A stretch of 64,000 bases of DNA, taken from Jacaranda mimosifolia. Taxonomy: Eukaryota; Streptophyta; Magnoliopsida; Lamiales; Bignoniaceae. Below, in pieces: positions 1-11,375 of this stretch. Below the pieces are notes generated by a model. That model made no database searches and was not told where the DNA came from. It saw only the letters and a list, made by a program, of their open reading frames with translations. The position numbers and the translations under genes are program-made. The stretch covers positions 17,126,501-17,190,500 of the forward strand of contig CM032133.1 of assembly GCA_018894105.1 (NCBI GenBank), in the 5' to 3' direction. How positions within the stretch are numbered: the first letter of the stretch is position 1; each line of letters starts with the position of its first letter.

Positions 1-328
1 AGTCATCTTATAATTTCTTAATAAAATTTGAGTGTATAAACATGTCAAGTAATTAATTATATCAAACTAGTTATGGGTCTCTTACAAGGTGAAGAAGCAA
101 AAAAGAAAAAAGCAATTTTGTCCATCATGTTAGGTAGTGGTGGTGTTTAACTTGTCTTTCTTAAGCGTCAAAGATACAGCTGACTTTCATGAGTTTTTTA
201 TTGCAGTAATCTTGACTATCAGAAAACACACACACACGCACACATATATATCTATATATATAGATATAGATATATAGATTGACAGAGAATACGCAGAAAA
301 GTCAAAAGAAGAAAAGAGAGGAATTCAA
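1..328. other. Upstream flank with CA/TA microsatellite
   Basis: AT-rich sequence upstream of the methyltransferase pseudogene. Positions about 225-280 are a compound microsatellite: a CACACA run followed by TATATA and TAGATA units. No coding similarity is seen. It may include the old promoter and 5' UTR, but I cannot assign a TATA box because the repeat itself is TATA-like. Confidence 0.6.
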
Positions 329-2597
329 ATGGCAGGGTTGTTCGACAAGCCAGGCTGATATCTACTTGGATGGTCGGCCTACGTATCCAAGCGAATGGTA
401 TAAGATGCTGGCGGAGCGCAGTGTCCACCATACTCTCGCTTGGGATGTCGGCACCAGAAGCGGACAGGCGGCACTTGGCGTTAGTACCCCTTTCTTATAC
501 TCCCTTCTACGCATCATTGGTAGCATGACTAGTTGTAGCTAGTAGTTTTTCCTTTTCAAAAACAGTAAGTTGAATCCAAGATATTGGCCTGTCCTTTCAA
601 AAAAATCCAAGATGTTGGCCTATCTCATGCTCATAAAAAATACATGGAGATTGCTTGACCATTTATAAGCTTGTGAACTAACTTCTATCATTGTATTTCT
701 GAGATAATTTCTAGATTGATAGTCTCCCTATCATCTGTCTCACACAGTTCACGACATATTCATTTTTTGGATGCACTCATCTTTAGTTTTGCTGCAAGCA
801 AAGTGGCTTGATTAATTCTTCTTTTTTGCTCTAATTCATTAACTAATAGTTTTGGAAATCGATGTTGCATAGAATTTGATCTGAGATCCTTTCCAAAAAT
901 TGTTAAGCTGGGATTTCTGCTTAAAGAACGCATTTATGTACAAGCAATGTTCGAGTTAGAAAATAAATAATTTGATCCCTTTTTTGCTTGAGGATTGATA
1001 TTTATACTAATTGATTTCTTAATGGACTTAAACCCATTAGGCTTGTAGCCATCTTAGATGGGCTCAAGTTTATTATTGGCCCATTTGGTTTTTTTTCCGT
1101 TATCCATTTCCATTTTCACTTGGAGATTAAAAAATGAAAACTATCACTTTCTCTATATTTTCATTCGAAGTATTTCTATTTATATTTTCAAACTTTTTCT
1201 AAATATATCATATCATCTTATTATCACATCAATCAAATTCAAATTTGATTTGACATAAAGTACCAATTATTTTTTTAAAACTAATAAAATATACATATAT
1301 TTTTAAAAAATAATTTTTTTTAAACATAAAAAAATATAAACCAACTATCTTTTCCGCCCTATACCTACTCTAATTATTACTTCCCAACAATTCATCCAAA
1401 TACATTTTTATTTCCATTTCAAAATTATAACTTCAGTTTCAATTTTTAGAAATGGCTGAAAGTAGAAATGGATCTTGAAAATAAAACCAAACGAGCCGTT
1501 AGTAGCTCATTTTAGTCAATTTTCTTGATTTTTTTTTTATTTATATACCTCTATAACCTTAGTAAGGTATGTTAGAAATATTGGCCTTGCAGTTGACTAA
1601 GATCCTTCTAGTTAGTGAGTATTCTAATCTTCACCAACGCTCTTGATTAGTATAGCTTGAATTAACTTTGTTTACCAATTATTGTTATCCCTCAAAAAAA
1701 TTGGTTAGGGGGAGGGTGAAGGGGGCCGGGAAATCAACACCACTTTTGCAAGCACAATCTTAACAGTGAATCAAGTTTAGGATTATAAGCTGGTCGACTA
1801 ACTTAAAATCAAAATTATTAGGCTCCTTTAGTACCTTCTTTACAGATCAAGTTAGCAATGGTCATTTGAGTTCGATCTAACATATAGTTTATATCATTTT
1901 TTTCTAATAGTTAATAGTATATCGCTAACAATTCTATAGCTTAATTGGCAACGTTGCTCTGTCAGGTTGCTGAGCATTATGAGAAAGTAATGGAACTGAC
2001 ATAAGTGAAGCTCAGTTAAAATATGCAATGCCACATCCTCGAGTGCGCTATCTCCACACGCCACAGTCCATGTCCGATGATGAACTAGTGGCTACAATTG
2101 GGGGTGATGATTCAGTCGATTTGATAACGGTGGCTCAAGCAGTGCACTGGTTTGACCTGCCAAGATTCTACTCTGTTGCGACTCGCCTTCTCAGGAAGCC
2201 GGGAGGCATAATAGCCGTCTGGGGCTACAAATACGTGGAGGTCGACCCTACATTTGATGTTGCACAAAAGCATTGGTTTGAGACTACTCTGCCTTACTGG
2301 CATTCAAAGATTCAACACATATTCGATGACTACAAAGGGCTTCCGTTTCCTTTTGAGAGTGCGGAGTTGGGTTCTGAGGGGGATCCACTTCTTCTTGATA
2401 TACCTAAGGAAGTGTTGTTCGAGGGCTATTTGAGGCTGCTGAGGTCTTATTCTGCAGTAACAAGTGCAAAGGAAAAGGGGGTGGATTTGCTGTCACAAGA
2501 GGTGGTTAGAGAGCTGGAGGCTGCTTGGGGTGGTGCCAAATTAGTCAGAACTGTTGTCTACAAGGCATTTATGCTGGCTGGAAAAGTGAAGATTTAA
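329..2597 (+). pseudogene. SAM-dependent methyltransferase (TMT1-like plant family), probable pseudogene
   Basis: Two exons, 329-479 and 1966-2597, are split by a phase-0 GT-AG intron. If two indels are allowed for, they give about 260 codons, the usual family length. The natural start is ATG 329 (MAGLFDK). An extra C at 350/351 then shifts the frame and gives a stop at 356-358. The conserved reading (QADIYLDGRPTYP, LAWDVG) continues in another frame. In exon 2 a base is missing near 1991, after VAEHYEKV. The frame then recovers through the family hallmarks PHPRVRYLHTP, DLITVAQAVHWFDLP, LLRKPGGIIAVWGY and the C-terminal AFMLAGKVKI. The SAM-binding glycine motif reads DVGTRSGQ where the family usually has DVGTGxGQ. 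Related plant proteins are cytosolic class I methyltransferases annotated as similar to yeast trans-aconitate methyltransferase; their substrate is unclear. Two indels plus a damaged cofactor motif favour a pseudogene; base-calling error could explain the indels but less easily the motif change. Confidence 0.8.
1078..1497. mobile_element. Probable MITE in the methyltransferase intron
   Basis: A ~420-bp AT-rich block is bounded by inverted ends: GGCCCATTTGGTT at 1078-1090, and its near reverse complement AACCAAACGAGCC at 1485-1497 (11 of 13 bases match). The inside has no coding potential and a weak inverted symmetry of pyrimidine-rich words. I find no clear target duplication, so the superfamily is open. 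It lies wholly inside the intron. Confidence 0.5.
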
Positions 2598-2749
2598 TTT
2601 TTCGTTTTGGAGATATGATGTTGAAATTGTTGTAATACGATGGATCTGGTTACTACCTGAAATTTTGGCCAATATTCAGTTCTTACTTTGCAGCGGACCA
2701 TGGATATGGATCATAGAGGATGTTGTCAAGATTTGATGATTTTTACTTA

Positions 2750-4727
2750 GGGGCAAAATGCATTTTACCCCCTTGTAAAGAGCCTAATAGGCTAAAAGCC
2801 TCCTATATTTTTCTAATTGGCATATAACCCCTAGTACTTCTGAAAGTGTTGCACACTCTTCCCAATTCATTTAAATAATTTTCAGATTTATCAAATGACT
2901 AAATTGTCCCCGTTTATATATGAAGGCAAGGCTTTCGTTATTTCTTCTTCAATTGACTGTTCTGAACACTTCTCTCAATACGAAAAACCCTAACCTTCAA
3001 TCTTCCCCAAATCTGAGCCCTAATCCAACTTTATTTATGCACATTTGATGATTTTAAGATATTCCATTCATAAGAAAATATTTGTCCGATTTTTTTTGTG
3101 TATTGAAACAAGTAGATGCTAAACCCAACTTGATCATCAAAGTAATACTGTTCATCCCATTTCATATTGAATTTTTTATTTTGTTTATAGAATGCGTTTC
3201 CATTGTTGTTTTTTTATTATATTAGTTTAAATAATTGTTGTTTTATTTTAAAATGGCTTTTTCATTGTTGTTTTTAATTTTAATTTGATTTTGAGGTTCC
3301 TTAGATATCCATACTTCTGATTTCTCATTTGAGTAATTGAAAAGGCAGAACAAAGTTTTAATCCCTTGTTAAAACTTAAGAATTTACCATATGTCCCAAA
3401 AGTTAAAGCCAAAAATAAAATCCAACACCTTTTAATATAGCCATTTCTTGAGAAAAAGTAGGAATCTTGCAGACTATTCTATATTTTTTTATTTTTGCTT
3501 TGCTTTATTTTGAAATTCGAAGTAAAATTTATTAAACATGTTCTATTTTGTTTATAGATTAATGGAGGACTCAAATTTCTTTGAAATATGGATTGGTGGG
3601 AGGTTTGCAAGAAAAGAACATGATGCCCAATACTGTGGGGAATAGAAACAAGAAATTGAGTTAGCAAACATGAGAATAGAAGACTTGACAATGTCTTCAT
3701 TGTATTGGCTATATGAGTTGTGTGGAGGGGAAGAGATCAATGTGTGCTTCTATTATAATCAGTGGAGGAAAAATGCTAGAACCTCAACAATCGGTAGAGT
3801 ACCTGTACAAATAGTAGAGAAAGGGAAAGAAAGAGAGAGCCATAAGAGCCCCAAGAGTAAGAAAACCTCAGATTTCAAAGGTGTTGCAAAATTTAAGAGA
3901 AAGGTCAAAAAGAAGAGTTGGGGCTGGGTGCAGTGAATGATTTTTTTCTTGTGCAAGTTGGTGGTGCTTTTAATACTTTGTTGGTGCTTGAATATGTCTA
4001 CTAGCTAGTTGGTGCTGTCTCTTTTGAATATACGAGTATTGATTTTGAGTACTCTTACTTTTGAATATACAAGTAGTTGGTTTTGATAATAGTTTTACAG
4101 GTTTTGGCGCCTTTAAACATTAAAGTTGTTGTCTTTTGAGGCACAAATTAGAAGGCCAATTTGTTGCCATATATCAATTTATCACTTTGCTATATTATTG
4201 TTCATTGTCCGATACTGCCATGATGTTCTCTCAATACTACTTTTTGTTTATTTGGCAGTAAGTGAAGCATTTTATCTACTGTATTCCAGTCACTCTCATT
4301 TTGTGGTCAAACTTCTAATTAAGAATTGATTAAAAAAGCAGCTTTCATAAACCCCTAAACAATAAACAATAGTTTTTCATGAATAAAATAATTAAAACTC
4401 ATGCTGGCTACATCCTTGTTTTTGTCAATAACTTGAGATGAGCAGTAATACCTCCACAAAATACATGGGGTTTTCAGCATTCAAAATAGGTCAAATGGAT
4501 TACATTTCTTTTTATTGTAATAGGAGGGCAAATATAACATTTTATGGCATTAAATAGCTTCAAAAGGCAAAAAAAATCTCACTTTTCGTGTGTGAATCAC
4601 CAACGGGAGACGCGGACCCTTTTTTGCAACTTTTTCAAAACTACAAGGGGTTATATGCCAATTAGAAAAATATAGGGGGTTTTCAACCTATTATGCTCTT
4701 TACAAGGGGTTAAAATGCATTTTACCC
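2750..4727 (+). mobile_element. Non-autonomous MULE with ~100-bp TIRs
   Basis: The two ends are ~100-bp imperfect inverted repeats. The left begins GGGGCAAAATGCATTTTACC. The right ends GCATTTTACCC and, in reverse complement, keeps the same words (CTTGTAAAGAG, TTTTTCTAATTGGCATATAA). The same 10-mer TTTTTACTTA lies outside both ends (2740-2749 and 4728-4737); Mutator-like elements typically duplicate 9 bp, so one base may match by chance. Inside, about 3560-3940 on the + strand carries a decayed N-terminal MULE domain (IWIGGRFARKEHD, then a stop, then MRIEDL...LYELCGGEEINVCFYY). It resembles the PB1-like N-terminal segment of plant MULE proteins. No catalytic core is left, so the element would have depended on transposase from elsewhere. 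It inserted just 3' of the methyltransferase pseudogene. Confidence 0.8.
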
Positions 4728-4806
4728 TTTTTACTTAAACTTATATTCTTTTAATGATAACTTCACACATAAGTCTTAAAGTTGTTCACAAGATCACTAC
4801 CTTGTA

Positions 4807-5900
4807 TAGGGGTGTCAATTCGAGTGCGTTCGGGTTGGCTTGAGAAAAGGTATAATATAAAAATATCAAACCTGATGCTAAACCCAAAACCTGACCTACA
4901 AGAAATCGAGTCAGGTTCGAGTTAACTTGATTTTTAATCAGATCACCTAATAACTCAATAAACCCAAGTCAACCCGATAAATCGGACCCAACCTAATCTA
5001 TACATTTCATTTTTTACATTTGCAAACTCCAATATGCATGTTTTAAACTTACATTAAAAATAATATATTATTTCAAATTTCCAATCAATATTCAGACTAA
5101 CATTAAATTAATCAATTAAGCACTGTCAACATCAAATGATAAAGAACTCAAGTCACTCTGCAAGAGGCGCTATGGTCGTATTGGGTGGTGGTGACGGTTA
5201 TAGCAACAGTGGTGGTAGACTGGTACTGGTGCTGGCGGTCAAAGTTTTGTTTAGAGAGAGAGAGAGAATAGATTATTCTTTGGCTGAGAAGTTTGGTTCG
5301 TTTTGATAATTGAATTTGAATTTGAGTATTGAGCTTTTATTTTATAACTAGAAATTTTGATACACTCGATCCCATGCTAAAATTCTGGATTATAAAATAA
5401 ATAGAACATTTAAATATTTTCGTTTATGTTACTATAATTTTTAATATTTTTAATATATTTATTTATTTTTTATGATGAGTAAAAGAAAAAATAAAATAAA
5501 AGGAAAGTAAAAAAAAAGTATACAATAGAGAGAAAAATATAAGAGAAGAAAAAGAAAATTAACTTAATAGTTATGAAGTTTAAAAAATAATAATGAAGAT
5601 ATTGTAAGAAAATAAAACATACCAAAAAAGAGTAAGTGCTTTATATGTAGTATATATTATCCCAATTATTTTCAGGTAGGTAGGGTTGGGTCAAGTTTAT
5701 CAAGTTATTAGGTCATCCGATTGTTGCTTTTCGGTTAAGTAGGTTGACCCAAAATTAATCCAACCATATTTTTTTCTTTGGGTCAATTTCGAGTCCAACC
5801 TAATTTGACCCGAACCCGAAGACATCAAACCTAAGCCTGATTTTTTTTTCAAGTGGGTCATGATCAGGTTGTTGGGTTGAGTTGAATTTTGACACCCTTA
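4807..5900. mobile_element. hAT-like non-autonomous element, TAGGGGTGTCAA ends
   Basis: The left end is TAGGGGTGTCAATTCGAG. The right end, GAATTTTGACACCCTTA, is its imperfect reverse complement. The ~1.1-kb inside is non-coding. Both subterminal regions are full of reiterated short words such as CGGGTTGG, ACCCGA and CAACCCGA. A GA microsatellite sits near 5252-5266. No matching 8-bp target duplication is visible, so the assignment rests on the ends and on resemblance to the other TAGGG-ended elements in the window. Confidence 0.6.
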
Positions 5901-6283
5901 TTATAGAGGACCTATCAATATAGGCAAAAATTGACTGTGACAAACCTGGGAAGTGACAACAAAGTATATTATGGAACTTTATAAAATGTTGATTAAGTAA
6001 GACCACATTATGAAATTGAAAACAAAATAGGGTAGATGATGTGAATTCTTAGTTGAAATAATAAATACAATTAAAAGTGAGTTGCCACCTTAGAAATGAA
6101 CATAAGGATTTGTCTTGAGCATAGAAGAAAATGTTTTCATTCTTCCCTTGGAAAGTATTCCCCCAATTTAAAATGAGTAGGAAATTAGCTATACAAAACA
6201 CGAAAAAGAGATATAAATTTCTATTGAATTGTTTGTGCTTTTAGAGTTGTCCTACATGTGTTTTTGTGCTTTGTTTGTTTATC
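5901..6283. other. Intergenic gap without recognisable features
   Basis: AT-rich DNA between the hAT-like element and the retrotransposon. I see no coding similarity, repeat end or RNA gene in it. Confidence 0.5.
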
Positions 6284-6288
6284 ATACT

Positions 6289-6785
6289 TGATGATGTCCT
6301 CTCAATCCTCCTGTCCGAGTTGGCTTGTATCCTAGATAAATCTTTGTTGCTCTACCATGCTGATGAGATCAATATCAAGCTGGCATAGCTGAGGCTAAGC
6401 TAGAATAGCGTGCTACTAAGTCTCACCAATTAATGCCAAGCCAACATTCTGCAAGGCCCTTGGAAGGGAGTCCAAGCTACAATCGGGCATTGGAGTAAAA
6501 AGGCGAGCTAAAAGTGCATGAAGGAAGGTGTCCTGATTTATCAAACCCAAAGTTTCGAGAGGCTAATCTAATGTAGCAACAAGATATGTATCTGTTGAGA
6601 TAATGGTAGGTAGTAGTTTACATAATAGAGATAGTGGGAAACTAAGCCCTGGGAGTGGATTCTTTCACATATTTAAGCTACAATGTAATACAGAATAGAG
6701 GAGATTAACTAGTTTTCAAAAAATATTAAAGTGATTTTCACTTGTTTATTGTTTCTCATTGGTGCTGAAATTTTATTTTACATCA
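6289..6785 (+). repeat. 5' LTR of the gypsy element
   Basis: This 497-bp repeat begins TGATGATGTCCTCTCAATC and ends ACATCA. It matches 16534-17031 along its whole length, with many substitutions. It contains the promoter and polyadenylation signals in such elements; an AATAAA-type signal cannot be fixed with certainty here. Confidence 0.92.
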
Positions 6786-6806
6786 ATTAGCGACATATAT
6801 GGGAAG
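6786..6806 (+). other. Degenerate primer-binding site
   Basis: Directly after the 5' LTR the sequence TTAGCGACATATATGGGAA resembles the TTGGCGCC...TGGGAA stretch found at this place in many plant gypsy elements. Several bases of the expected tRNA complement have decayed. The call rests mainly on position. Confidence 0.45.
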
Positions 6807-8700
6807 CTTTGAGTTCAGGCGTAAGAAAATGAGCAAATTAGGGAGAAATATGGAAGGTGAGATGCTAACAGTACCTCAGATTGAGCAAATAAGAGCTCCG
6901 CCACCTGAAGGTTTGTCAAGCCCTCAAGTGGTAACTGCTCTACCAGAAGGGAGAATGTTCCCGACCCTGTCTCCAACCTTAAGGCCCATGACAACTAAAT
7001 AATGGAGTTTATGGTGTTCTATATTTAACTCCTTCATGGCTACCTAGAAGCTATGAATGGGGCAAACTGTGTTTCCCACCATTCTACCCTTTTCGTTGAC
7101 TTTGTCGTTCATACCAGGGATGCCACCCTCAATGACAACATTCCCTGCCCTAGTGCTTTACCCAACACTGCCAACATTCGCAACACCCATATCTGTAGTA
7201 GGAATACCACCTATAACTGTCCTTGGACAAATTGGAAATACACACACATACTCCATTTATTCTGCCTCCTCTGGATAGAAGGCAGGCAGCAGGTCTTTCC
7301 ATGGTACTGATTATCCTAAGGATGGTGGCACAAGGTACCATGTTGATTGGACCGCCACCTCTCGCTAAGTCTGGTATGGTCTTCCCTGGAGGGTAAGACC
7401 TACGGTCGCCCTTATTGGCCCTCTAGATAAGCCAACGAAAGAGCTAGAGTTGCATGACTTACCCTAGAGGCACAAGATCATGAATCCTAGTATGAGGGTA
7501 GTAGAGGAGGAACAAATAGCTGAAATTCAGGTGTCTGTAGTCCTTGCCAGACAAAAGGATAGAAGAAAATTCCCGTCCAATGTTACTTCAGAAATGGAGA
7601 ATATGTGGAAGGAATTGACAGAGATGAAAAAGAAACTGATTAGGGAAGAATAACAAAGTGTGAAGGTGTCACCCTTAAGGGATGCAATCTTGCTTGACCC
7701 CTTCCTAGACAACCATAAGTCTTTCTCTATGCAAAAATACACCGGACGTTCTAATCCTGCTAACCACCCATGTGAATTTGAGAACTTAGCCTTCTTATAT
7801 CAGTTTTTAGATGGAGTGAAGTGTCGAACCTTCTTAACTACTCTTAGAGGAGCTACCCAAATATGGTTTAGGCAACTACCCCTAGCTCTATACAAATCTT
7901 TGAGGATTTTTCTTGCAAAATTTTCCATCAATTCATCAATAATAAGCAATACTGCGAAGTGCCCAAAACCTACTTTTCTTTCGACAGGGAAAAAATGAGA
8001 TGTTGATAAGTTTTGTCAAGAGATTCACTACAGCTGCCCTAGAAGCTCTTCTGCCACCCTAGAGGTATTGGCCAGTGCTTTTACGTAGGTACTTAGGCCT
8101 AGTTCATTTTTCAGATCTTTAAGTCAGAAGCCAGCTTATAGCTATGACAAATTGCTATGCCGAGCAACAAATACATTTATGAAGAAGAGGCATGTAAAGC
8201 TAAAGAGGAGATGGGAGAAAAGCATAAGGACAAGAAGGATAATAATAGTGCAGCAAAACGGCCTAAGCAAGACAAAAGAGCTCCACAACCTCGGCCAACC
8301 TAGTTTGCTCCTAGATTTGATCATTATAACCCTTTGAGAATACCGAGAGAATAGTTATGCAAGCAATTAAGCATAGAAATCTATTACAGTGGCCGCACTT
8401 CTCCAAGAAAGCACCTTGGCATCCCAAGTCAGACAAATATTGCTGCTTTCATAATAAGTATTGACATGTGACTGAGGAGTACGAACATTTGATAAATGAG
8501 TTAGAAGAGCTGGTCAAAGAAAGGTACTCAGATGAGTTTCTACAAGTCCCATATACAAACACTAAAGGCAGTCGATCTGGTAAACTTAAGTATCAGGAGC
8601 AGCTAGAGGGTAGGCTAAGGCGGAAAAGGAGATACGAAATGATCCCCCGGTTAAAGGAGTAAAGCATATGATCTTAGGAGGACCTGTAGAGGGAATCATT
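6799..8700 (+). pseudogene. Retrotransposon gag, broken
   Basis: This is the capsid-like structural region. The N-terminal part begins near 6799 (MGSFEFRRKKM). The conserved Retrotrans_gag core lies at about 7660-7990: LLDPFLDNHKSFSMQKYTGR, then CEFENLAFLYQ, then TTLRGATQIWFRQLP. It is followed at 8380-8530 by the decayed zinc-finger region YCCFHNKY*HVTEEYEHL, where the last cysteine has become tyrosine and the glycine codon a stop. Several frameshifts and stops separate these blocks, so no intact Gag can be made. Confidence 0.8.
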
Positions 8701-11375
8701 GAGCTCGAAGGGTCGAAGCTCAAGCTTTGATCTAACAAAAGAAAAAAGAAGTGGCAATGATTAACATAAAGGAGCACATGCCTATAATCCAGTTTGAGCT
8801 AGAAGAGTTAAAAACAATCTAGTTGCCACACAAGATGCCTTGGTTATAATAGCTTCTATAGCCAATTATGAAGTAGCTTGAATTTTTGTAAATAGCGGTA
8901 GCTCGACTGATATCCTATTCTTGGATGCTTTCAACCAAATAGAGCTGGGCAATACCACCTTGGAATGTAGATAGCATTATTTGGGTTTGCTAGAGAAATG
9001 ATGCATCCACTAGGATAGATCATTTTGCCAGTCACTCTGGGCTCTAAGATGCACCACAAAACTTATATGGTAAATTTCCTAATTGTCGATGCCCTTTCCG
9101 CCTATAATGTTACATTTGGTAGACCCTATTACAGCTCTTCGAAGTAGTGGCTTTGCCTATACATAGTATGCCTCAAAGAAGTGTTATGTGCAAGCGATGA
9201 AAAAAAAAGATCGGAAGAAATGAGAGGCTATTTACCAGCAAAGACATGGAAGCTCTAACATACCACAGCCAATCGAGTAACAAGTTCACCTCAAGCCTGC
9301 AGGAGAGATAATGACCATAGATTCGGTGCCTAGGGATCCAGGAAAAAAAAACTGCACACCTTGGATTGCACCTTGTTGAGAACCAAGTAACCCTACTCAC
9401 GCAAGTATTGAAGGATTATGTGGATGTTTTTGCCTTGTCTGTAAAGGACTTGACTGGGACTGATCCAAGTATAGCTGAGCATAAACACAACATAGATCCT
9501 CTAGCCAAGCTAGTAAGGCAAAGGAAACAAGACTTCAAGTTAGAGAAAGACCACATCATATAGAAGAAGATTGAAGACATATTAGATGCTGCACATAGTT
9601 GAGATTCAATTTCCACAGTATATACCCAATGTTGTTTTAGTCCCCAAACACACTCACAAGTGGAGATGATCTTGCCCAAGGACTTCTATTCATTGCAACG
9701 AATTAACCAAATAGTAGACTCCACATTGAGATGTGAGTTACTTTGTATGATGGATGCCTCGCAAGGATACCATTAGATCTTCCTTCATCCAAAGGATCGT
9801 AAGAGATTAAGTTTCATCACTTCCAAAGGTACTTACCATTACTTAGTTATGCCCATTTAGCTTAAAGAATGCAAGGAACCTACTAGCAACTGATGGATAG
9901 TATCTTCAAAAATTAAATCAAAAGAAATATGAAAGTTTACGTCAATGATATGATGATGAAGTGTATCTACTGGGCTAATCATATGGAAGACCTGAGTGAG
10001 ACTTCGAAACTCTAAGGAGATATGGTATGAAACTCAATCCTAACAAATATGCCTTTAGAGCAATAGAAAAAACGTTTTTAAGTTAACTTGTCATAGAGAG
10101 GGAAATAGAAGCCAACCCTGAAAAGATATACGCCATCCTGGATATGCGATCCCCTCAAAATATCAAAGAAGTGCAAAAGTTAACAGAGAGGATTGTAGCT
10201 TTGAGCAAGTTCAGATCTCAAGCAGCAGATAAAAGCTTATCTTTCTTTGGGATTTTGTGAAAAGCCAAGAAGTTCGAGTGGGGAGATGAGATGTAGAAGG
10301 CCTTCAAGGAGCTCAAAGCCTACCTGGTGGGATTACTACTGTTAACTAAACCTCTGCACGGTGAAACCTTTTTTGTCTACTTGGCAATTTCTAAACAAGC
10401 AATAAGCTCAGTTCTAGTGAAGAAGGAAGAATCCGTTCAAAAACCTATATACTATGTAAGCAAGGTACTGTATCCAGCTGAACTATGGTATACCGAGATA
10501 GAAAAACTAGCCTTGGCATTGGTGATCACAGCTCGAAGTTTGAGGCCCTACTTTTTATTGCACACGATCGAAGTCAAGACTAAACAACCACTTAAATAGA
10601 CTTTTGGAAAGACAAATGTGGTCAAAAGATTGATCAAGTGGTCAGTAGAGTTGGGAGAATATGATATACAATATGTCCCTATGAAGGCTACCAAGGTACA
10701 AGCCTTAGCAGACTTTATAGTTGATGCTACCGTGCTACAAAAAGAGGATAGGGTGTGGTCAGTGTATGTGGATGGATCTTTAGAGCTCAATGGCAGTGGA
10801 GCAGGAATTGTATTGATCAGCCCCAAAAGAACACGAGCTAGAATTTACAATCAGGTTTTGTTTCAAAATTTCTAATAATAAGGCTAAGTACGCCATTCTG
10901 ATTACTGGCATCAAGATGCAATCAAAGAAGGTCTAAACGAGTGTAAGTTTACACTAATTCTCAGTTGGTGGCAAAGCAAATGGAGGACATTACAAAGTTA
11001 AAGAGCAGCGCATGGAGTATTACCTTAAACAAATGGAGCAATTGAGAAGTCAATTAACCAAGCTGCAGATAATTTAAGTACCCAGAGAAAAAAACTCCCT
11101 AGCTAACCTCCTGCGAATCTAGCAAGTTCTTTGAGAGAATTCGAGACCCGTTCAGTAATGATTCAAGAATTGGACAGAGAGGGGTTAGAATCGGACATTC
11201 TAGTGATAGAAGAAGAGGTGGATTGGAGAACCCCTATTCTCAAATACCTTAGAGGAGAAATCCCAAATGCTGATAACAAACTAAGAATGCGGGCAACTTG
11301 GTCCACCATCAAGGATGGTTTGCTTTACAAAAGAGCTATTATTAAGATGTCTATCACCTCAGGTTGCTGAAACTA
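8700..11375 (+). pseudogene. Retrotransposon pol: protease, RT, RNase H and second RNase H, broken
   Basis: Protease: about 8870-9135, with VNSGSSTDILFLDAF, where the active-site aspartate of the usual VDGGSS-type motif is asparagine. Reverse transcriptase: about 9380-10260, including HTHKWRxxxDF-like remnants, MMDASQGYxQIFLHP and KVYVNDMMMK, where the catalytic Y-x-D-D box is changed to YVND. RNase H: about 10317-10700 (FVYLAISKQAISSVLVKKE, IYYVSKVL, YTEIEKLALALV). Archaeal-type RNase H: about 10750-11120 (WSVYVDGSLELNGSGAGIVL, then NNKAKYAILITGIK). Integrase zinc-binding leader: 11131-11375. Changed catalytic residues and frameshifts show it is dead. Confidence 0.85.

Noticed and set aside
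279..328. In-frame extension of the methyltransferase upstream of ATG 329 from a TTG at 279
   Set aside because: The extension lacks family similarity and has no ATG. The conserved start MAGLFDK is at 329 in another frame; the apparent continuity is made by the inserted C.
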